64,000 nucleotides of DNA from Micromonospora antibiotica (GCF_017599305.1 NZ_JAGFWR010000006.1:124001-188000), one strand, 5' to 3'; shown: positions 26,242 to 34,868, counted from the first letter of the stretch. Notes: generated from the letters alone by a model not told the origin. Numbers and translations: made by a program.

Positions 26242-27186
26242 TCAGCCCAGGCTGATCACCGGTCGGGTCAGGGTCTCGTCGGCGTACCCGTCGTCGGAGG
26301 CGAGCCACCGGCCGAAGTCCCCGTCCCGGTAGGCCGTCGCGAGGGTGAGCCAGCCCAGGAAGTAGCCGCTGCCGCCGCAGGTGACGACACCGCCGTCACC
26401 GCCGCACACCACCGTCGGTTCGGTCGTCACCTCGTACCGGTAGGAGTCCTGACCGATCGCCAGCCCCCACAGGTTCGGCGTGCGGTGCACCCCGGTCACC
26501 TGCTCGACCGGGTAGCCGTCGTCGGGGGTGTCGTCGCCCCAGCGGAACAGGGTGGTCGCGCCCGCGCCGCAGGCCCACTCCCACTCGTCCGGGCTGGTGG
26601 TCCGCAGGCCGAGGTCGGTGAGGGCGGCCATCGCCTCGTCGTGGTCGAACTCCTCGACCAGCACCGCGCGGGTCACCCGGCCGGTCGCGTCCAGCTCGAC
26701 GGTCAGCCCGTCGGCGGAGCTCACCGTGCCCGCCCCGTCGCTCCGGCGGCCGAGGGACGCGACGAGTTCACCGACCCGGGGGTCGTCCGGCGGCACCGGC
26801 ATCTCGCCGGGTTCGAACGCCTCCACCGCGACCAGCATCGCCGGCAGGTCGACGTCGCGCACGGGCGAGGTCATCGCGTCGAGGTGCTCGGTCAGCGGCG
26901 GCAGGCCGTACTCCTCGGCGCTGTCGGCGTAGCTGGCCTGCTGACCCGCGCTGGGGTGGAACCGGGCCGCGTCGTAGCCGAGCGTCGGCCGGCCGCCGGG
27001 CACCAGCGCGAACCGCAGCCCGCCCCGGTCGAACACCGCCGTGCGGTGCCGGCGTCCCGCGTAGGTGGTGTCCCGTAGGCCCACCACGGTTAGGTCGTGC
27101 CGTGCCGCGATCTCCCGGGCCAGTCGGCCGGCGGCCTCCTCGGACCGGTCGTTCCACTGGTCGACACGGAGTTCGGCGTACGACAT
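26242..27186 (-). CDS. Hypothetical protein with SUMF1-like C-terminal motif
   Basis: This 314-residue soluble protein starts at ATG 27186. I do not recognise the N-terminal 190 residues. The segment TTSPDEWEWACGAGATTLFR followed by WGDD resembles the T/PEEWEYA...FPWGD signature of formylglycine-generating-enzyme (SUMF1/EgtB-like) folds. The following PNLWGLAIG matches the N-x-W/F-G-L block of the same fold. The catalytic Cys pair of true formylglycine-generating enzymes is not evident, so sulfatase activation is not supported. The gene is convergent with the exporter (26 bp gap) and downstream of the GH43-type gene. Confidence 0.7.
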   Translation of the reverse strand: MSYAELRVDQWNDRSEEAAGRLAREIAARHDLTVVGLRDTTYAGRRHRTAVFDRGGLRFALVPGGRPTLGYDAARFHPSAGQQASYADSAEEYGLPPLTEHLDAMTSPVRDVDLPAMLVAVEAFEPGEMPVPPDDPRVGELVASLGRRSDGAGTVSSADGLTVELDATGRVTRAVLVEEFDHDEAMAALTDLGLRTTSPDEWEWACGAGATTLFRWGDDTPDDGYPVEQVTGVHRTPNLWGLAIGQDSYRYEVTTEPTVVCGGDGGVVTCGGSGYFLGWLTLATAYRDGDFGRWLASDDGYADETLTRPVISLG

Positions 27187-27271
27187 CGGGCCAGGATAGG
27201 GCCGGACGCGCCGGCACCGGCGGGCGGGTTCGGCGTCCGCCGGTGTGCCGGGCGCCGGGTGCCGGGTGTGG

Positions 27272-28645
27272 TCAGTAGCCGATCCGGAAGGTGGCGTCCT
27301 GCCGGTCGGTGGCCGGTGAGCTGCTGGTGAGCGGGTCGATGCGCAGCAGGTAGTCGTAGTGGCGCAGGTAGCGGTCGGGGAAGTTGTACGACCGGAACGA
27401 CGTCCACGACGAGTCGGCGAGGCCGGCCGTGCGGTAGAACGTGGCGTCGCCCCGGAACGCGCTGGTGCCGTCGTTGGCCGCCAACCGGATCGTGTAGTCG
27501 TAGTGGCGCAGGTACCGGTCGGGGTAGTTCACCGAGCGGAACGACACCCCGGCCGGGTCGGCAAGGCCCGGCACCAGGGTCCACAGCTGGTCCTGGTACG
27601 GCTCGAACGGGTACGGGTCGATGCGCGCGACGTTGTTGCCGTGCCGCACGTAACGGTCGGGGAAGTTGTACGACTTGATCCGGTTCCAGGTGGGCAGCCC
27701 CCAGGCGGAGGTGAGCGCGGTCAGCTCGGCCGAGGTCACCGGGGCGATCCCGGGGTGCTTGGAGTTCAGCGGCTGGGTGTACGCCCGGTCGTTGAGCAGG
27801 CTCCACGTGCCGCCGGCCACGTTGCTGGTCTGCCAGCAGAAGAACCGGCCGTTGGGGCTCCACGTGTCGCCCCACAGGTACCAGGTGTTCGCGGTGTGGG
27901 ACTTGACGATCTGCGGGGCCTCGACGCCCCGACCGGGGCCGATGGCGGCGGTGTGGATGCTGAAGCTGCCCGGGTTGAGGGTGGTGGAGCGGGTGCCGAG
28001 CAGGGTGCTGTTGGTGTTGTTCTTGAAGTACATGTAGTTGACCCCGTTGACGCTGACGAAGCTGCCGTCGATGGCGTCGTAGCCGGGGTCGAAGAACGTC
28101 TGCGGGGCGGAGGCGGTCACGAAGTCGCTGGTGTAGTTCACCATCAGCACGTTGCGGCCGCCGGTGACGGCGGAGTAGACCACGGCGTACTGCCCGCGCC
28201 CGGCGTCCCAGTACGCCTCGGGCGCCCAGGCGTGGGTGGCCAGCGAGTGCACCTTGAGCAGCCGGTAGCCGGTGAAGGTGCGCAGGTCGGCCGAGTCCCA
28301 GACGTGCAGGTACTGGCTCTGGTAGTTCCAGTCGGTGCCGTTGAGGTCGGTGGCGAGCACCACGAAGCCGCCGTTCTGCTTGCGCAGGACGAACGGGTCG
28401 CGCAGGCCCCGGCTGCCCAGCGTCGGGGTGGCGACGGGGCGGTTCTGGTTGAGCGGGGTCCAGTTCAGGCCGTCGCTGCTGACGGCGAGGTGCAGCCCGT
28501 AGTTGGCGGCGGTCATGCTCGGCGACTCGGTGAAGTACGCCATGACGTAACCGTCCCCGGGGGCGGCGGACGCGGTCGCGGGGCGCAGCAGGGTCGCCCC
28601 GGCCAGGGCGGCACCGGTGGCGGACAGCAGGGTGCGACGCTTCAA
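27272..28645 (-). CDS. Secreted GH43-type glycosidase with AbfB (CBM42) domain
   Basis: The start is TTG 28645 behind GAGGTGAT, giving 457 residues. The N-terminus (KRRTLLSATGAALAGATLL) is a twin-arginine-like signal. Residues about 30-310 form a five-bladed propeller with GLRDPFVL and THAWAPEAYWD blocks, which fit the catalytic Asp and Glu positions of GH43-type arabinofuranosidases or xylosidases. Residues about 320-457 contain three repeats of the SYNFPDRYLRHYDY type, characteristic of the arabinofuranose-binding AbfB domain. It should attack arabinan or arabinoxylan side chains outside the cell. A LacI-type operator lies 48 bp upstream. The exact specificity is inferred from the binding domain. 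Confidence 0.85.
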   Translation of the reverse strand: MKRRTLLSATGAALAGATLLRPATASAAPGDGYVMAYFTESPSMTAANYGLHLAVSSDGLNWTPLNQNRPVATPTLGSRGLRDPFVLRKQNGGFVVLATDLNGTDWNYQSQYLHVWDSADLRTFTGYRLLKVHSLATHAWAPEAYWDAGRGQYAVVYSAVTGGRNVLMVNYTSDFVTASAPQTFFDPGYDAIDGSFVSVNGVNYMYFKNNTNSTLLGTRSTTLNPGSFSIHTAAIGPGRGVEAPQIVKSHTANTWYLWGDTWSPNGRFFCWQTSNVAGGTWSLLNDRAYTQPLNSKHPGIAPVTSAELTALTSAWGLPTWNRIKSYNFPDRYVRHGNNVARIDPYPFEPYQDQLWTLVPGLADPAGVSFRSVNYPDRYLRHYDYTIRLAANDGTSAFRGDATFYRTAGLADSSWTSFRSYNFPDRYLRHYDYLLRIDPLTSSSPATDRQDATFRIGY

Positions 28646-28692
28646 CTGATCACCTCGGGTGGCGGGCGGCAGGGCGGCACTGACCCCCGTAC

Positions 28693-28704
28693 GTTATCGC
28701 TAAC
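28693..28704. promoter_or_regulatory. LacI-type operator GTTATCGCTAAC
   Basis: An inverted repeat GTTA-TCGC-TAAC lies 48 bp upstream of the GH43-type gene start. It fits the TGTKANCGNTMACA pattern of LacI-family operators. Related sites occur at 44641-44658 and 44842-44853 near the arabinofuranosidase gene and, as a half-site, at 51146-51157. Confidence 0.5.
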
Positions 28705-28928
28705 ATCGATGACGTCAAGTGTTAACACGAGCCGGACCGGCCTGCGCAGGGTGCCGTCCACCGGACCCACGGGGGCAGGTTGCCGTCGGAGACACCGGCA
28801 GCCTCGACGGCGGAGAGCCCGTCGAGGCGGCACTGGTGCAGAGTCCGTGCGAACGACACGTGGTCGAGGCTGCGGCGGGGCCGGTTCCCGTCGCAGCCTC
28901 GGCGACGACGGGCCGGCCGCCGGCGGAG

Positions 28929-29363
28929 TCAGTCCTCCAGCCACCCATGCGAGCGGGCGAACTGGGTGAGGTGCTGCCGGATCTGGCTGATCTGGCCACC
29001 GGTGAGCGTCGGGACCTGCTCCACCAGGAGATCGGTGATGTCGGCGCGGAAGGCGGCCGCGGTCAGCACGTCGCACTCGTCGTCGTCGGCGCGGTCGGCC
29101 GGCACGCCCGTCGTGGCCGGCACGCTGCGCGCGACGGTCGCGCGCGGTGTCACCGGGCCCGGGTTGAGCAGCCGCGCGTAGAGCGCCTTGACCCCCCGGT
29201 TCCCCTCCACCGACTCGAACTCCACCCGCATGCCCGGGGCCACGTTCGGCCGCTGATCGCCGAAGTCGTTCGCGTGGACGAAGACATCCTCGCCACCGCC
29301 CTCCGGGCTGATGAAGCCGTACCCCTTCACGTCGTCGAAGCTGAGAATCGTTCCGACCGCCAC
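28929..29363 (-). CDS. Cold-shock-domain protein with C-terminal extension
   Basis: I place the start at GTG 29363, so that the protein (144 residues) begins MAVGTILSFDDVKGYGFISP, the standard opening of a cold-shock domain. The frame is open further upstream but is not protein-like there. Residues 1-65 carry the RNP1-like KGYGFISP and the RNP2-like DVFVHAND, so nucleic acid binding is expected. The C-terminal 75 residues are a helical extension (FRADITDLLVEQVPTLTGGQ) of unknown function found attached to some actinobacterial CspA-like proteins. It is probably an RNA chaperone or regulator in the cytoplasm. It is unrelated to its secreted-enzyme neighbours. Confidence 0.85.
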   Translation of the reverse strand: MAVGTILSFDDVKGYGFISPEGGGEDVFVHANDFGDQRPNVAPGMRVEFESVEGNRGVKALYARLLNPGPVTPRATVARSVPATTGVPADRADDDECDVLTAAAFRADITDLLVEQVPTLTGGQISQIRQHLTQFARSHGWLED

Positions 29364-29680
29364 CGCGACCACCACCCCAATAACAGGAACCACCAGAACA
29401 GGAAAAAACCACCGCATCGGATGCCACCGCAAGGGTACCGCCCCCGAAGCGACACCCATGGTAAGCGACGGGTGCCCGATCCGGGGGGCACCGAGCCGCC
29501 GGGACCCGGTCCGCACCGAGCCGCCGCGTGCGGTCCGCACCGAGCCGCCGCGTGCGGCCCGCACCGAGTCACCGCGTGCGGCCCGCCTGCCGCCGCGCGG
29601 GCGGCGACGGGACGCGGTCATCCGGGACGACGGTGGGCGGTGGCGGTGGGCGGAGCCGCCCGACGCATTCCGGCCCGGAA
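29364..29680. other. 317 bp gap containing a tandem repeat
   Basis: No gene is supported here. The interval holds the promoter of the cold-shock-domain gene (locally AT-richer, 29364-29450) and a 24-bp tandem repeat (29509-29580). Confidence 0.6.
29509..29580. repeat. Three tandem 24-bp repeats with hairpin junctions
   Basis: Three consecutive 24-base units begin at 29509, 29533 and 29557, each starting G(T/C)CCGCACCGAG, with partial units on both sides. Each junction forms the perfect inverted repeat GTGCGG-N-CCGCAC (29528-29540 and 29552-29564), so the array can fold into serial hairpins. Confidence 0.75.
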
Positions 29681-30034
29681 TCAATTGTCGCCGGGCACGG
29701 GCACGGCCCGCTCCGGCAGGTGTTCCCGGCCCCATGCCCCCAGGGGCTTGAGCGCCTGATTCAGCGCCTGACCGCGATCGGTGAGTGAGTATTGCACCCG
29801 CAGCGGCAGGCCCGGGGAGGTCTCCCGGTGGACGATGCCGTCGGCTTCCAACTCGCGCAGATGCTGGAACAACACCTTTTCGCTCACTCCGATGAGCCTT
29901 CTCAGCTCACCGAACCGTCGGTGCCGGTCGCTGAGGGCCCACAGGATCACGACCTTCCACTTGCCACTGATCACCTCGATCGCGGCGTCGAGTCCGCAAT
30001 GCGTCGGCCGCACCCTGACACTCAATTCGCCCAC
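29681..30034 (-). CDS. HxlR-family transcriptional regulator
   Basis: This 117-residue winged-helix protein starts at GTG 30034. The family signature is clear: CGLDAAIEVISGKWKVVILW, with the conserved Cys near position 13 and the GKW segment. It is followed by the recognition region RRFGELRRLIGVSEKVLFQH and the wing around GLPLRVQYSLTDRG. It is divergent from the imine-reductase-like gene with a 584 bp gap and is the most likely regulator of that gene. The inducer is unknown. Confidence 0.9.
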   Translation of the reverse strand: MGELSVRVRPTHCGLDAAIEVISGKWKVVILWALSDRHRRFGELRRLIGVSEKVLFQHLRELEADGIVHRETSPGLPLRVQYSLTDRGQALNQALKPLGAWGREHLPERAVPVPGDN

Positions 30035-30495
30035 TCCCCGAACGGCCGGGACGCGTTCCCCGCGCGCTCCGGTGTGCCGCAGAGTCTAGCGCGCGAGGTC
30101 GCCCGGTCCCCCGTTTCGTGGGGCACCCGTGGTGGCCGGGGCCAGGTGCACCAGGGCCCGCGGCACCAACCGTCGGGCCGACGCACGGCACGGGTCCACC
30201 CCAGTCCGGTCGCCGTCGGAATTGACTCCCGATGATCTCGAAAGTTCGCCCGACGAGGGCACGGTGTGCGTCTGCTCCGGCGTCCCGGAATGCGGGCCGA
30301 TTCCGGCCCCGCGCCTGGCGGCGGCACCTGGCCGGCTGCCCTTTTCCGCGATCGCGGAAAGGTCGGCACCACCCGACGGGCCCGGCGTCCGGAAACCCAT
30401 TCCAGCCACCCCGGGCTGGGGGAACAGCCATCGTCCGCGGCCGGCTCCGCCGGGTGGGGTGATCGGCGACCGCTCACATACCTTGCAGTAAGTGG
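30035..30495. other. Regulatory gap between hxlR-type gene and IRED gene
   Basis: This interval has no convincing gene; the frames present lack ribosome sites and family similarity. It should contain the promoter of the HxlR-type gene near 30040-30120. An imperfect inverted repeat (ACATAC, then GTAAGT, near 30476-30493) sits just before the promoter of the imine-reductase-like gene and could be the HxlR operator. Confidence 0.45.
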
Positions 30496-30524
30496 TTGAG
30501 GGCTCATCTGCCCGCGTCTAGGCT
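30496..30524 (+). promoter_or_regulatory. Sigma-70-type promoter of IRED gene
   Basis: TTGAGG (30496-30501) and TAGGCT (30519-30524) are separated by exactly 17 bp, a good match to housekeeping actinobacterial promoters. The start codon at 30619 would leave a leader of roughly 85 nt. Confidence 0.55.
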
Positions 30525-30618
30525 CACCACTGTCGAATCGGCGGCGGCACCTGCTTTCTGCGTGCAGTGCCCTAATCCCTTTCCTGCCTTTTCCGGAACA
30601 CAGAGGAGCGTGACACCG

Positions 30619-31515
30619 GTGTCCGGTGACAATGGCGTACGCGTGTCGGTCGTCGGCCTCGGAATGATGGGTTCGGCCCTGGCGGGCGCATATCTCAGGG
30701 CCGGCCACCCCACGACGGTGTGGAACCGCTCCGCCAGCAGGGCCGACCCGCTTGTCGAGCAGGGCGCGCGCCGCGCGGACACGATCGCCGACGCGGTCGC
30801 CGCGAGCGACCTCCTGGTGGTCTGCGTGGTCGACTACCGGGCCCTGTACGAGATCTTCGAACCGGTGCGGGAGGCACTCGACGGCAAGACCATCGTCAAC
30901 CTCACCTCCGGGGTGCCGGAGGACGCCCGGGGGGCCGCACGGTGGGCGCAGTCCCTGAGGGCGAGCTACCTCGACGGTTGCCTCCTGACGGTGCCGCCGG
31001 CCGTCGGACTCCCCCAGACCCTGCTGTTCTACGGCGGCCCGGCGGAGGTCTTCGACACGTACGAGTCGACCCTCAAGGTCCTCGGCGGCAACAGCGTCCT
31101 CCTGGGTGCGGACCCGGGGGTCGCCAGTCTCTACGACCTGTCGCTGCTGGGCATCCTCTGGTCGTCGCTCGCCGGCGCGCTGCACGGCTTCGCGATGCTC
31201 ACCGCCGAGGGCGTCCCCGCGGCGGCGCTGACGCCGTTCGTCGGGTCCTGGATCACCCACGTGGTGCTGCCCAGCATCACGGGTGCCGCCCGGCAGGTCG
31301 ACGCGGGCCGGTACGCCACCGACATCTCCACGGTGGGCCTGAACGCCGCCGGTCTGGCCAAGTTGGTGGAGGCCAGCAGGGGCCAGGGAATCCGGCCGGA
31401 CGTGATGGTCCCGATCCGGGACATGCTCCGGGAGCGGGCCGGCAGCGGGCACGGCGACGAGGCGCTGGCCAGCATGATCGAGGTCATCAGGAGGCCCCGG
31501 GCCGCCGCGTCGTGA
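30619..31515 (+). CDS. Imine reductase-like NADPH oxidoreductase
   Basis: I choose GTG 30619 (GAGGAG ten bases upstream), giving 298 residues, the usual imine-reductase length. The N-terminal Rossmann fold reads VRVSVVGLGMMGSALAGAYL and TVWNRSASRADPLVEQGA. The blocks VNLTSGVPEDAR and YLDGCLLTVPPAVGLPQ are diagnostic of imine reductases within the beta-hydroxyacid dehydrogenase superfamily. The C-terminal helices that form the dimer active site contain SLYDLSLLGILW. Its Asp173 fits the proton-donor position that is Asp in R-selective members and Tyr in S-selective ones. The enzyme should reduce cyclic imines with NADPH. The natural substrate is unknown and no amine-forming partner is nearby. 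It is controlled, I infer, by the divergent HxlR protein. Confidence 0.88.
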   Translation: MSGDNGVRVSVVGLGMMGSALAGAYLRAGHPTTVWNRSASRADPLVEQGARRADTIADAVAASDLLVVCVVDYRALYEIFEPVREALDGKTIVNLTSGVPEDARGAARWAQSLRASYLDGCLLTVPPAVGLPQTLLFYGGPAEVFDTYESTLKVLGGNSVLLGADPGVASLYDLSLLGILWSSLAGALHGFAMLTAEGVPAAALTPFVGSWITHVVLPSITGAARQVDAGRYATDISTVGLNAAGLAKLVEASRGQGIRPDVMVPIRDMLRERAGSGHGDEALASMIEVIRRPRAAAS

Positions 31516-31542
31516 TCCGCCCACCCGGCCTGCACCCGCCCG

Positions 31543-31594
31543 ACCTCCGGTCCGTCGTACGCCCAGCGTGGCGGGGGTACGACGGACCGGAGGT
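31543..31594. terminator. Bidirectional terminator, 18-bp perfect stem
   Basis: ACCTCCGGTCCGTCGTAC (31543-31560) is complementary to 31577-31594, with a 16-base loop. It separates the convergent imine-reductase-like gene and the CBM2 gene, whose stop is 7 bp away. Confidence 0.85.
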
Positions 31595-31600
31595 GACGGG

Positions 31601-32680
31601 CTAGCGGACGGTGAAGGTCAGCGGGTTCGAGATGCCGACACCGCCGTGGGAGTCGTGGACCCGCACGGTGAAGGTCGACGACGTGCCGGCGGACAGGGGC
31701 ACCTGGAACTGGTAGCGCAGCCCGCTGTTGGTGGGCGTCACGGCCAGCTTGGTCGTGCCGAGATACAACTCCACCCGACTGACGGTGTCCCCGGCGTCGG
31801 CGTCGGTGGCGTCGGCGACCAGGGTGACCGTCGTGGGTTCGAGGAAGTACGTCTGCCCGCCGGGGGTGCTCAGCGCCACCGCTGGCGGGTGGTTGGTGCC
31901 GGAGGACGGGGGCGTGACCACCGTGACCAGCAGCGGCGGCGCACCACCGGACAGCGACTGGTCGGTGCCGGCCGAGACGTTGAGCAGGTAGGTCGTGCTG
32001 GTCCCGGGGGCGCCGGTCGGGGGTGTCCACTGTGCGTCGAACCGGTCGCCGGTCGTCCGCACCCCCTGGGCCACCGTGACGCCGTTGACCCGGAACGACA
32101 CCCCGGTGATGTAGTGGCCGCCGCCCACGGTCGCGGTCGCGGCCAGCGGGACGGGGCCCGGTGCGGTGTAGACCGCGCCGACGGTCGGACTGACCCAGTT
32201 GACGTACGCCGGGTAGTCGGCGACCGGCGGCGAGGTGGTCGGCCCGGCCGTCGTCCTGCTGGGCAGGACGCCACCGGTGCAGGCGACGCCGTTGAGCGTG
32301 AACGACGCCGGCACGGGGTTGCTGAGGAACCAGGCACCGACGAAACCGATGTTCGCGGCGCCGTTGGTGCCCAGGGTCGCGTTCCAGCTGAGGTTGGTCG
32401 CGCTGACCTGCTGGCCGGACTGGGCCCAGGTGGCGCTCCAGCCCTGGGCGAACTGCTGGTCGACAGCGGGGAACGCGAACCGCAGCGTCCAGCCGTTGAC
32501 CGGCTCGCCCAGGTTGGTGACCGCGACGTCGGCGTGGAAGCCGCCGGTCCACTGGCTGGTGACGACGTAGTCCACCCGGCAACCGGCGGCCGCGTTCGCC
32601 GCACTGGCGTGCGAGACCGCGGCCATCATCGCGACGATGGCAACAACGACGGCGGCCACAGCCGTCAGCGACTTACGCAT
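31601..32680 (-). CDS. Secreted CBM2 protein with Ig-like domains, no catalytic domain
   Basis: This 359-residue protein starts at ATG 32680 with GAGGGG upstream and has a Sec signal (MRKSLTAVAAVVVAIVAMMA) cleaved near ASA-AN. Residues about 33-135 are a family 2 cellulose/xylan-binding module, with the typical QWTGGFHADVAVTNLGEPV and NGWTLRF blocks and paired cysteines. The rest is two Ig/cadherin-like beta domains (about 155-255 and 265-359). No glycosidase or lytic monooxygenase domain is seen, and the mature end is not His. It may anchor to polysaccharide or present other proteins. It could also be a remnant of a larger enzyme, but the ends look intact. Confidence 0.85.
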   Translation of the reverse strand: MRKSLTAVAAVVVAIVAMMAAVSHASAANAAAGCRVDYVVTSQWTGGFHADVAVTNLGEPVNGWTLRFAFPAVDQQFAQGWSATWAQSGQQVSATNLSWNATLGTNGAANIGFVGAWFLSNPVPASFTLNGVACTGGVLPSRTTAGPTTSPPVADYPAYVNWVSPTVGAVYTAPGPVPLAATATVGGGHYITGVSFRVNGVTVAQGVRTTGDRFDAQWTPPTGAPGTSTTYLLNVSAGTDQSLSGGAPPLLVTVVTPPSSGTNHPPAVALSTPGGQTYFLEPTTVTLVADATDADAGDTVSRVELYLGTTKLAVTPTNSGLRYQFQVPLSAGTSSTFTVRVHDSHGGVGISNPLTFTVR

Positions 32681-32802
32681 GGCACCCCTCGCCTATAGAT
32701 CGTTAATCATCGATAAGTATGACGACTGTCCTGCCGTTCGGTCCTGCTGTCAAGGCACTCCGGCAGTCCTGCCGCCGGCAGGACATCAGCGCATTCACCG
32801 CA

Positions 32803-33675
32803 TCAGCCCGCAGCGACGCGAGGGCCGGCGACGACCCCCCGTAGGTAGCGCAGACCGTCCGTGGCGAGCCGGTCCTGCGACGGGGCCAACGGACGCCAGA
32901 TCGCCGCGGCGGTGGCGATGGTCTCGTTCTCCGCCGTGAACGACTCGATGCAGACCGAACCCCGGTAACCGGTCTGCCCCAGCACCGCGAAGAAGCGCGG
33001 CCAGTCGAAGTGGTCCGCCCCGGGTGAGCCCCGGTGGGTGCCGCTGACCTGGACGTGCTTGATGTACGGGCCGGCGGCGGCGAGGGCCGCGTACGGATCG
33101 GACTCCTCGATGTTCATGTGATAGGTATCGATCATGATGCCGACGCTCGACGGCAGTCCGTCGATCAGCTCGACCGTCTGCGCCACGGTGTTGACCACGC
33201 TGGTCTCGTAGCGGTTCAACGCCTCCACCCCGATGCTCACGCCACACGCAGCGGCCTGCTCGGCCACCGGCGACAGGGCTCGCCGGAACTCCGCATAGCA
33301 GTCCGCCCGGGCCGCCGGTGACATCCGCCAGGTGCGCCCGACCGAGGCGTACACCGGACCACCGACACAGGGGGCGCCCACGGCCGCCGCAGCCGCCACG
33401 CACCCCCGCAGGTACGCGACGGTCGACGCCACGACCGCCGGGGACGCGTTCACCAGGTCCCGCCCCGGCGGGGTGACCGCACAGACGCCGGCCACGACGA
33501 GGCCGTGCGCGGCCAACAGGTCCCGGGTCCGCACCGGGTCCCAGTCGCCGGGCTGCTCGATCGGCAACTCGACCGCGTCGAAGCCGAACCCGGCGATCCG
33601 GGGGATCAGCTCGGCGAGGGCGTCGTCGTCGACGGGCGACGCCCACACCCAGGGGTTGACGCCGATGGCGTACAC
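32803..33675 (-). CDS. Sugar phosphate isomerase/epimerase-like TIM barrel (ketose 3-epimerase type)
   Basis: The start is GTG 33675, five bases after the stop of the binding-protein gene, giving 290 residues; the frame is open further upstream but overlaps that gene. The AP-endonuclease-2-type TIM barrel has the four metal ligands of the D-tagatose/D-psicose 3-epimerase group in the right spacing: Glu151 (GVEALNR), Asp183 (MIDTYHMN), His207 (HVQVSG) and Glu244 (CIESF). Epimerisation of a free ketose at C3 is therefore likely. It is the last gene of the five-gene ABC sugar operon, so it probably acts on the imported sugar. Which sugar that is cannot be read from sequence. Confidence 0.86.
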   Translation of the reverse strand: MYAIGVNPWVWASPVDDDALAELIPRIAGFGFDAVELPIEQPGDWDPVRTRDLLAAHGLVVAGVCAVTPPGRDLVNASPAVVASTVAYLRGCVAAAAAVGAPCVGGPVYASVGRTWRMSPAARADCYAEFRRALSPVAEQAAACGVSIGVEALNRYETSVVNTVAQTVELIDGLPSSVGIMIDTYHMNIEESDPYAALAAAGPYIKHVQVSGTHRGSPGADHFDWPRFFAVLGQTGYRGSVCIESFTAENETIATAAAIWRPLAPSQDRLATDGLRYLRGVVAGPRVAAG

Positions 33676-33680
33676 CGGGC

Positions 33681-34868
33681 CTACTTCCAGCGCTGTGGGT
33701 AACCGGGCAGGTCGGTGCAGCCGCACATCGCGTAGTGCAGCGGCGGCATGTCCGCGTCGAGGTACCGGTCCAGGTTGTCCTGGGTGATGGTCGGCTGGGG
33801 CAGCTTCCACGGGCTGGGCACCTGCTGGCCGTCGAGGATCCGCAACGCCGCGATGATCGGGGTACGCCACTGGTAGGTCGGGTAGGTCGGCGCGATCGCG
33901 GTGAGGTTCTTGTCCTTCCACACCTTCAGGAAGTCGAGCTGGTCCTCGCCGTTGATCGGCGGCACCGGCTTGCCCGCGTCCTGGAACGCCTCGACCGCGG
34001 CGACGGCGACGGCGCCCGCGTCCATCCAGACACCGTCGATGGTGCCGTACCGCTGGAGGTAGTCGTCGACGATCTTCTTGGTCTTGGCCGGGTCACCGTC
34101 GGTGAACTCCACCCCCACCACGTCGACCTTCGCCTTGTCGAAGGCCACCTTCGCGGCCGACCAGCGGGTCTCCAGGACGTCGACCCCGGGCAGGATGCGC
34201 AGGGCGAGGACCTTGCCGCCGGGCTTCATCTTCTGGCTGACGAACTCGGCGCCGGCGTGACCGAAGCCGTACCCACCGATGGGGTTGATGAACGTCACCG
34301 GGCACTTCGTGTTGACCCCACGGTCGAAGACGATCACCGGCAGCCCGGCCTTGCAGGCCGCCTCGACCGCCGGGGTGAGCGTGGCGGTGGTGTTCGGCGA
34401 GACGATCAGCGCGTCACAGCCCTTGCCGAGCAGGTCGTTGATGTCGGCGATCTGCTTCTGGTCCTTGCCCTCGGCGTCGACGTGCACGAACTCCTTGATG
34501 CGGCTCTTCTGTGCCTCCACCTCGGCCTGCATCGTCTTGAACCCGACCTGCCGCCACGGGTTGTTCAGCGCGGCGTTCGAGAAGCAGATCTTGTGCGGAC
34601 CGGCCTTCCTGAACGTCGCCGTGTCCACCATGGTCGGGTTGAGCATCTGCTCCCACGGCTTGTCCGCCGGCCCGGTCGGGGTCGCGCCGAGCAACGCCAA
34701 CTCGGCGTCGTAGTCGGCCTGGACGAAGAACTTCGACTGCTCTCCGGTCCCCGACCCGGCGGCCGAGGAGGAGGAACCGCCCGACGGGCCCGCGCCCGGT
34801 TCGTCGGTGGCGCAGGCGGTGAGGGACAGCAGGGTGACGGCGGCCAGCGCCGCCATGCAACGTCGCAC
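33681..34868 (-). CDS. Sugar ABC transporter substrate-binding lipoprotein
   Basis: This 395-residue protein starts at GTG 34868 with AAGGGGAA upstream. The signal peptide ends in a lipobox (SLTAC, Cys about 19), followed by a Gly/Ser-rich linker. The mature part is a periplasmic-binding-protein type 1 (RbsB-like) fold with the hinge segments ICFSNAALNNPWRQVGFKTM, ALIVSPNTTATLTP and VIVFDRGVN. It captures a sugar outside the membrane for the two permeases encoded just upstream (12 bp gap). It is larger than RbsB, as in many actinobacterial CUT2 binding proteins. Confidence 0.92.
   Translation of the reverse strand: MRRCMAALAAVTLLSLTACATDEPGAGPSGGSSSSAAGSGTGEQSKFFVQADYDAELALLGATPTGPADKPWEQMLNPTMVDTATFRKAGPHKICFSNAALNNPWRQVGFKTMQAEVEAQKSRIKEFVHVDAEGKDQKQIADINDLLGKGCDALIVSPNTTATLTPAVEAACKAGLPVIVFDRGVNTKCPVTFINPIGGYGFGHAGAEFVSQKMKPGGKVLALRILPGVDVLETRWSAAKVAFDKAKVDVVGVEFTDGDPAKTKKIVDDYLQRYGTIDGVWMDAGAVAVAAVEAFQDAGKPVPPINGEDQLDFLKVWKDKNLTAIAPTYPTYQWRTPIIAALRILDGQQVPSPWKLPQPTITQDNLDRYLDADMPPLHYAMCGCTDLPGYPQRWK

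Noticed and set aside
23279..26308. Open frame of 1009 codons on the minus strand
   Set aside because: It is antisense to both the LuxR-type regulator and the MFS exporter, with low-complexity Gln/Arg/Gly composition.
28642..29427. 261-codon minus-strand frame over the cold-shock gene
   Set aside because: It is out of frame with the recognisable cold-shock domain and has no family similarity.
29509..29580. CRISPR-like array
   Set aside because: The units are directly tandem with no spacers and no cas genes are nearby.
31601..32680. Lytic polysaccharide monooxygenase
   Set aside because: The mature N-terminus is not His and only CBM2 plus Ig-like beta domains are visible.
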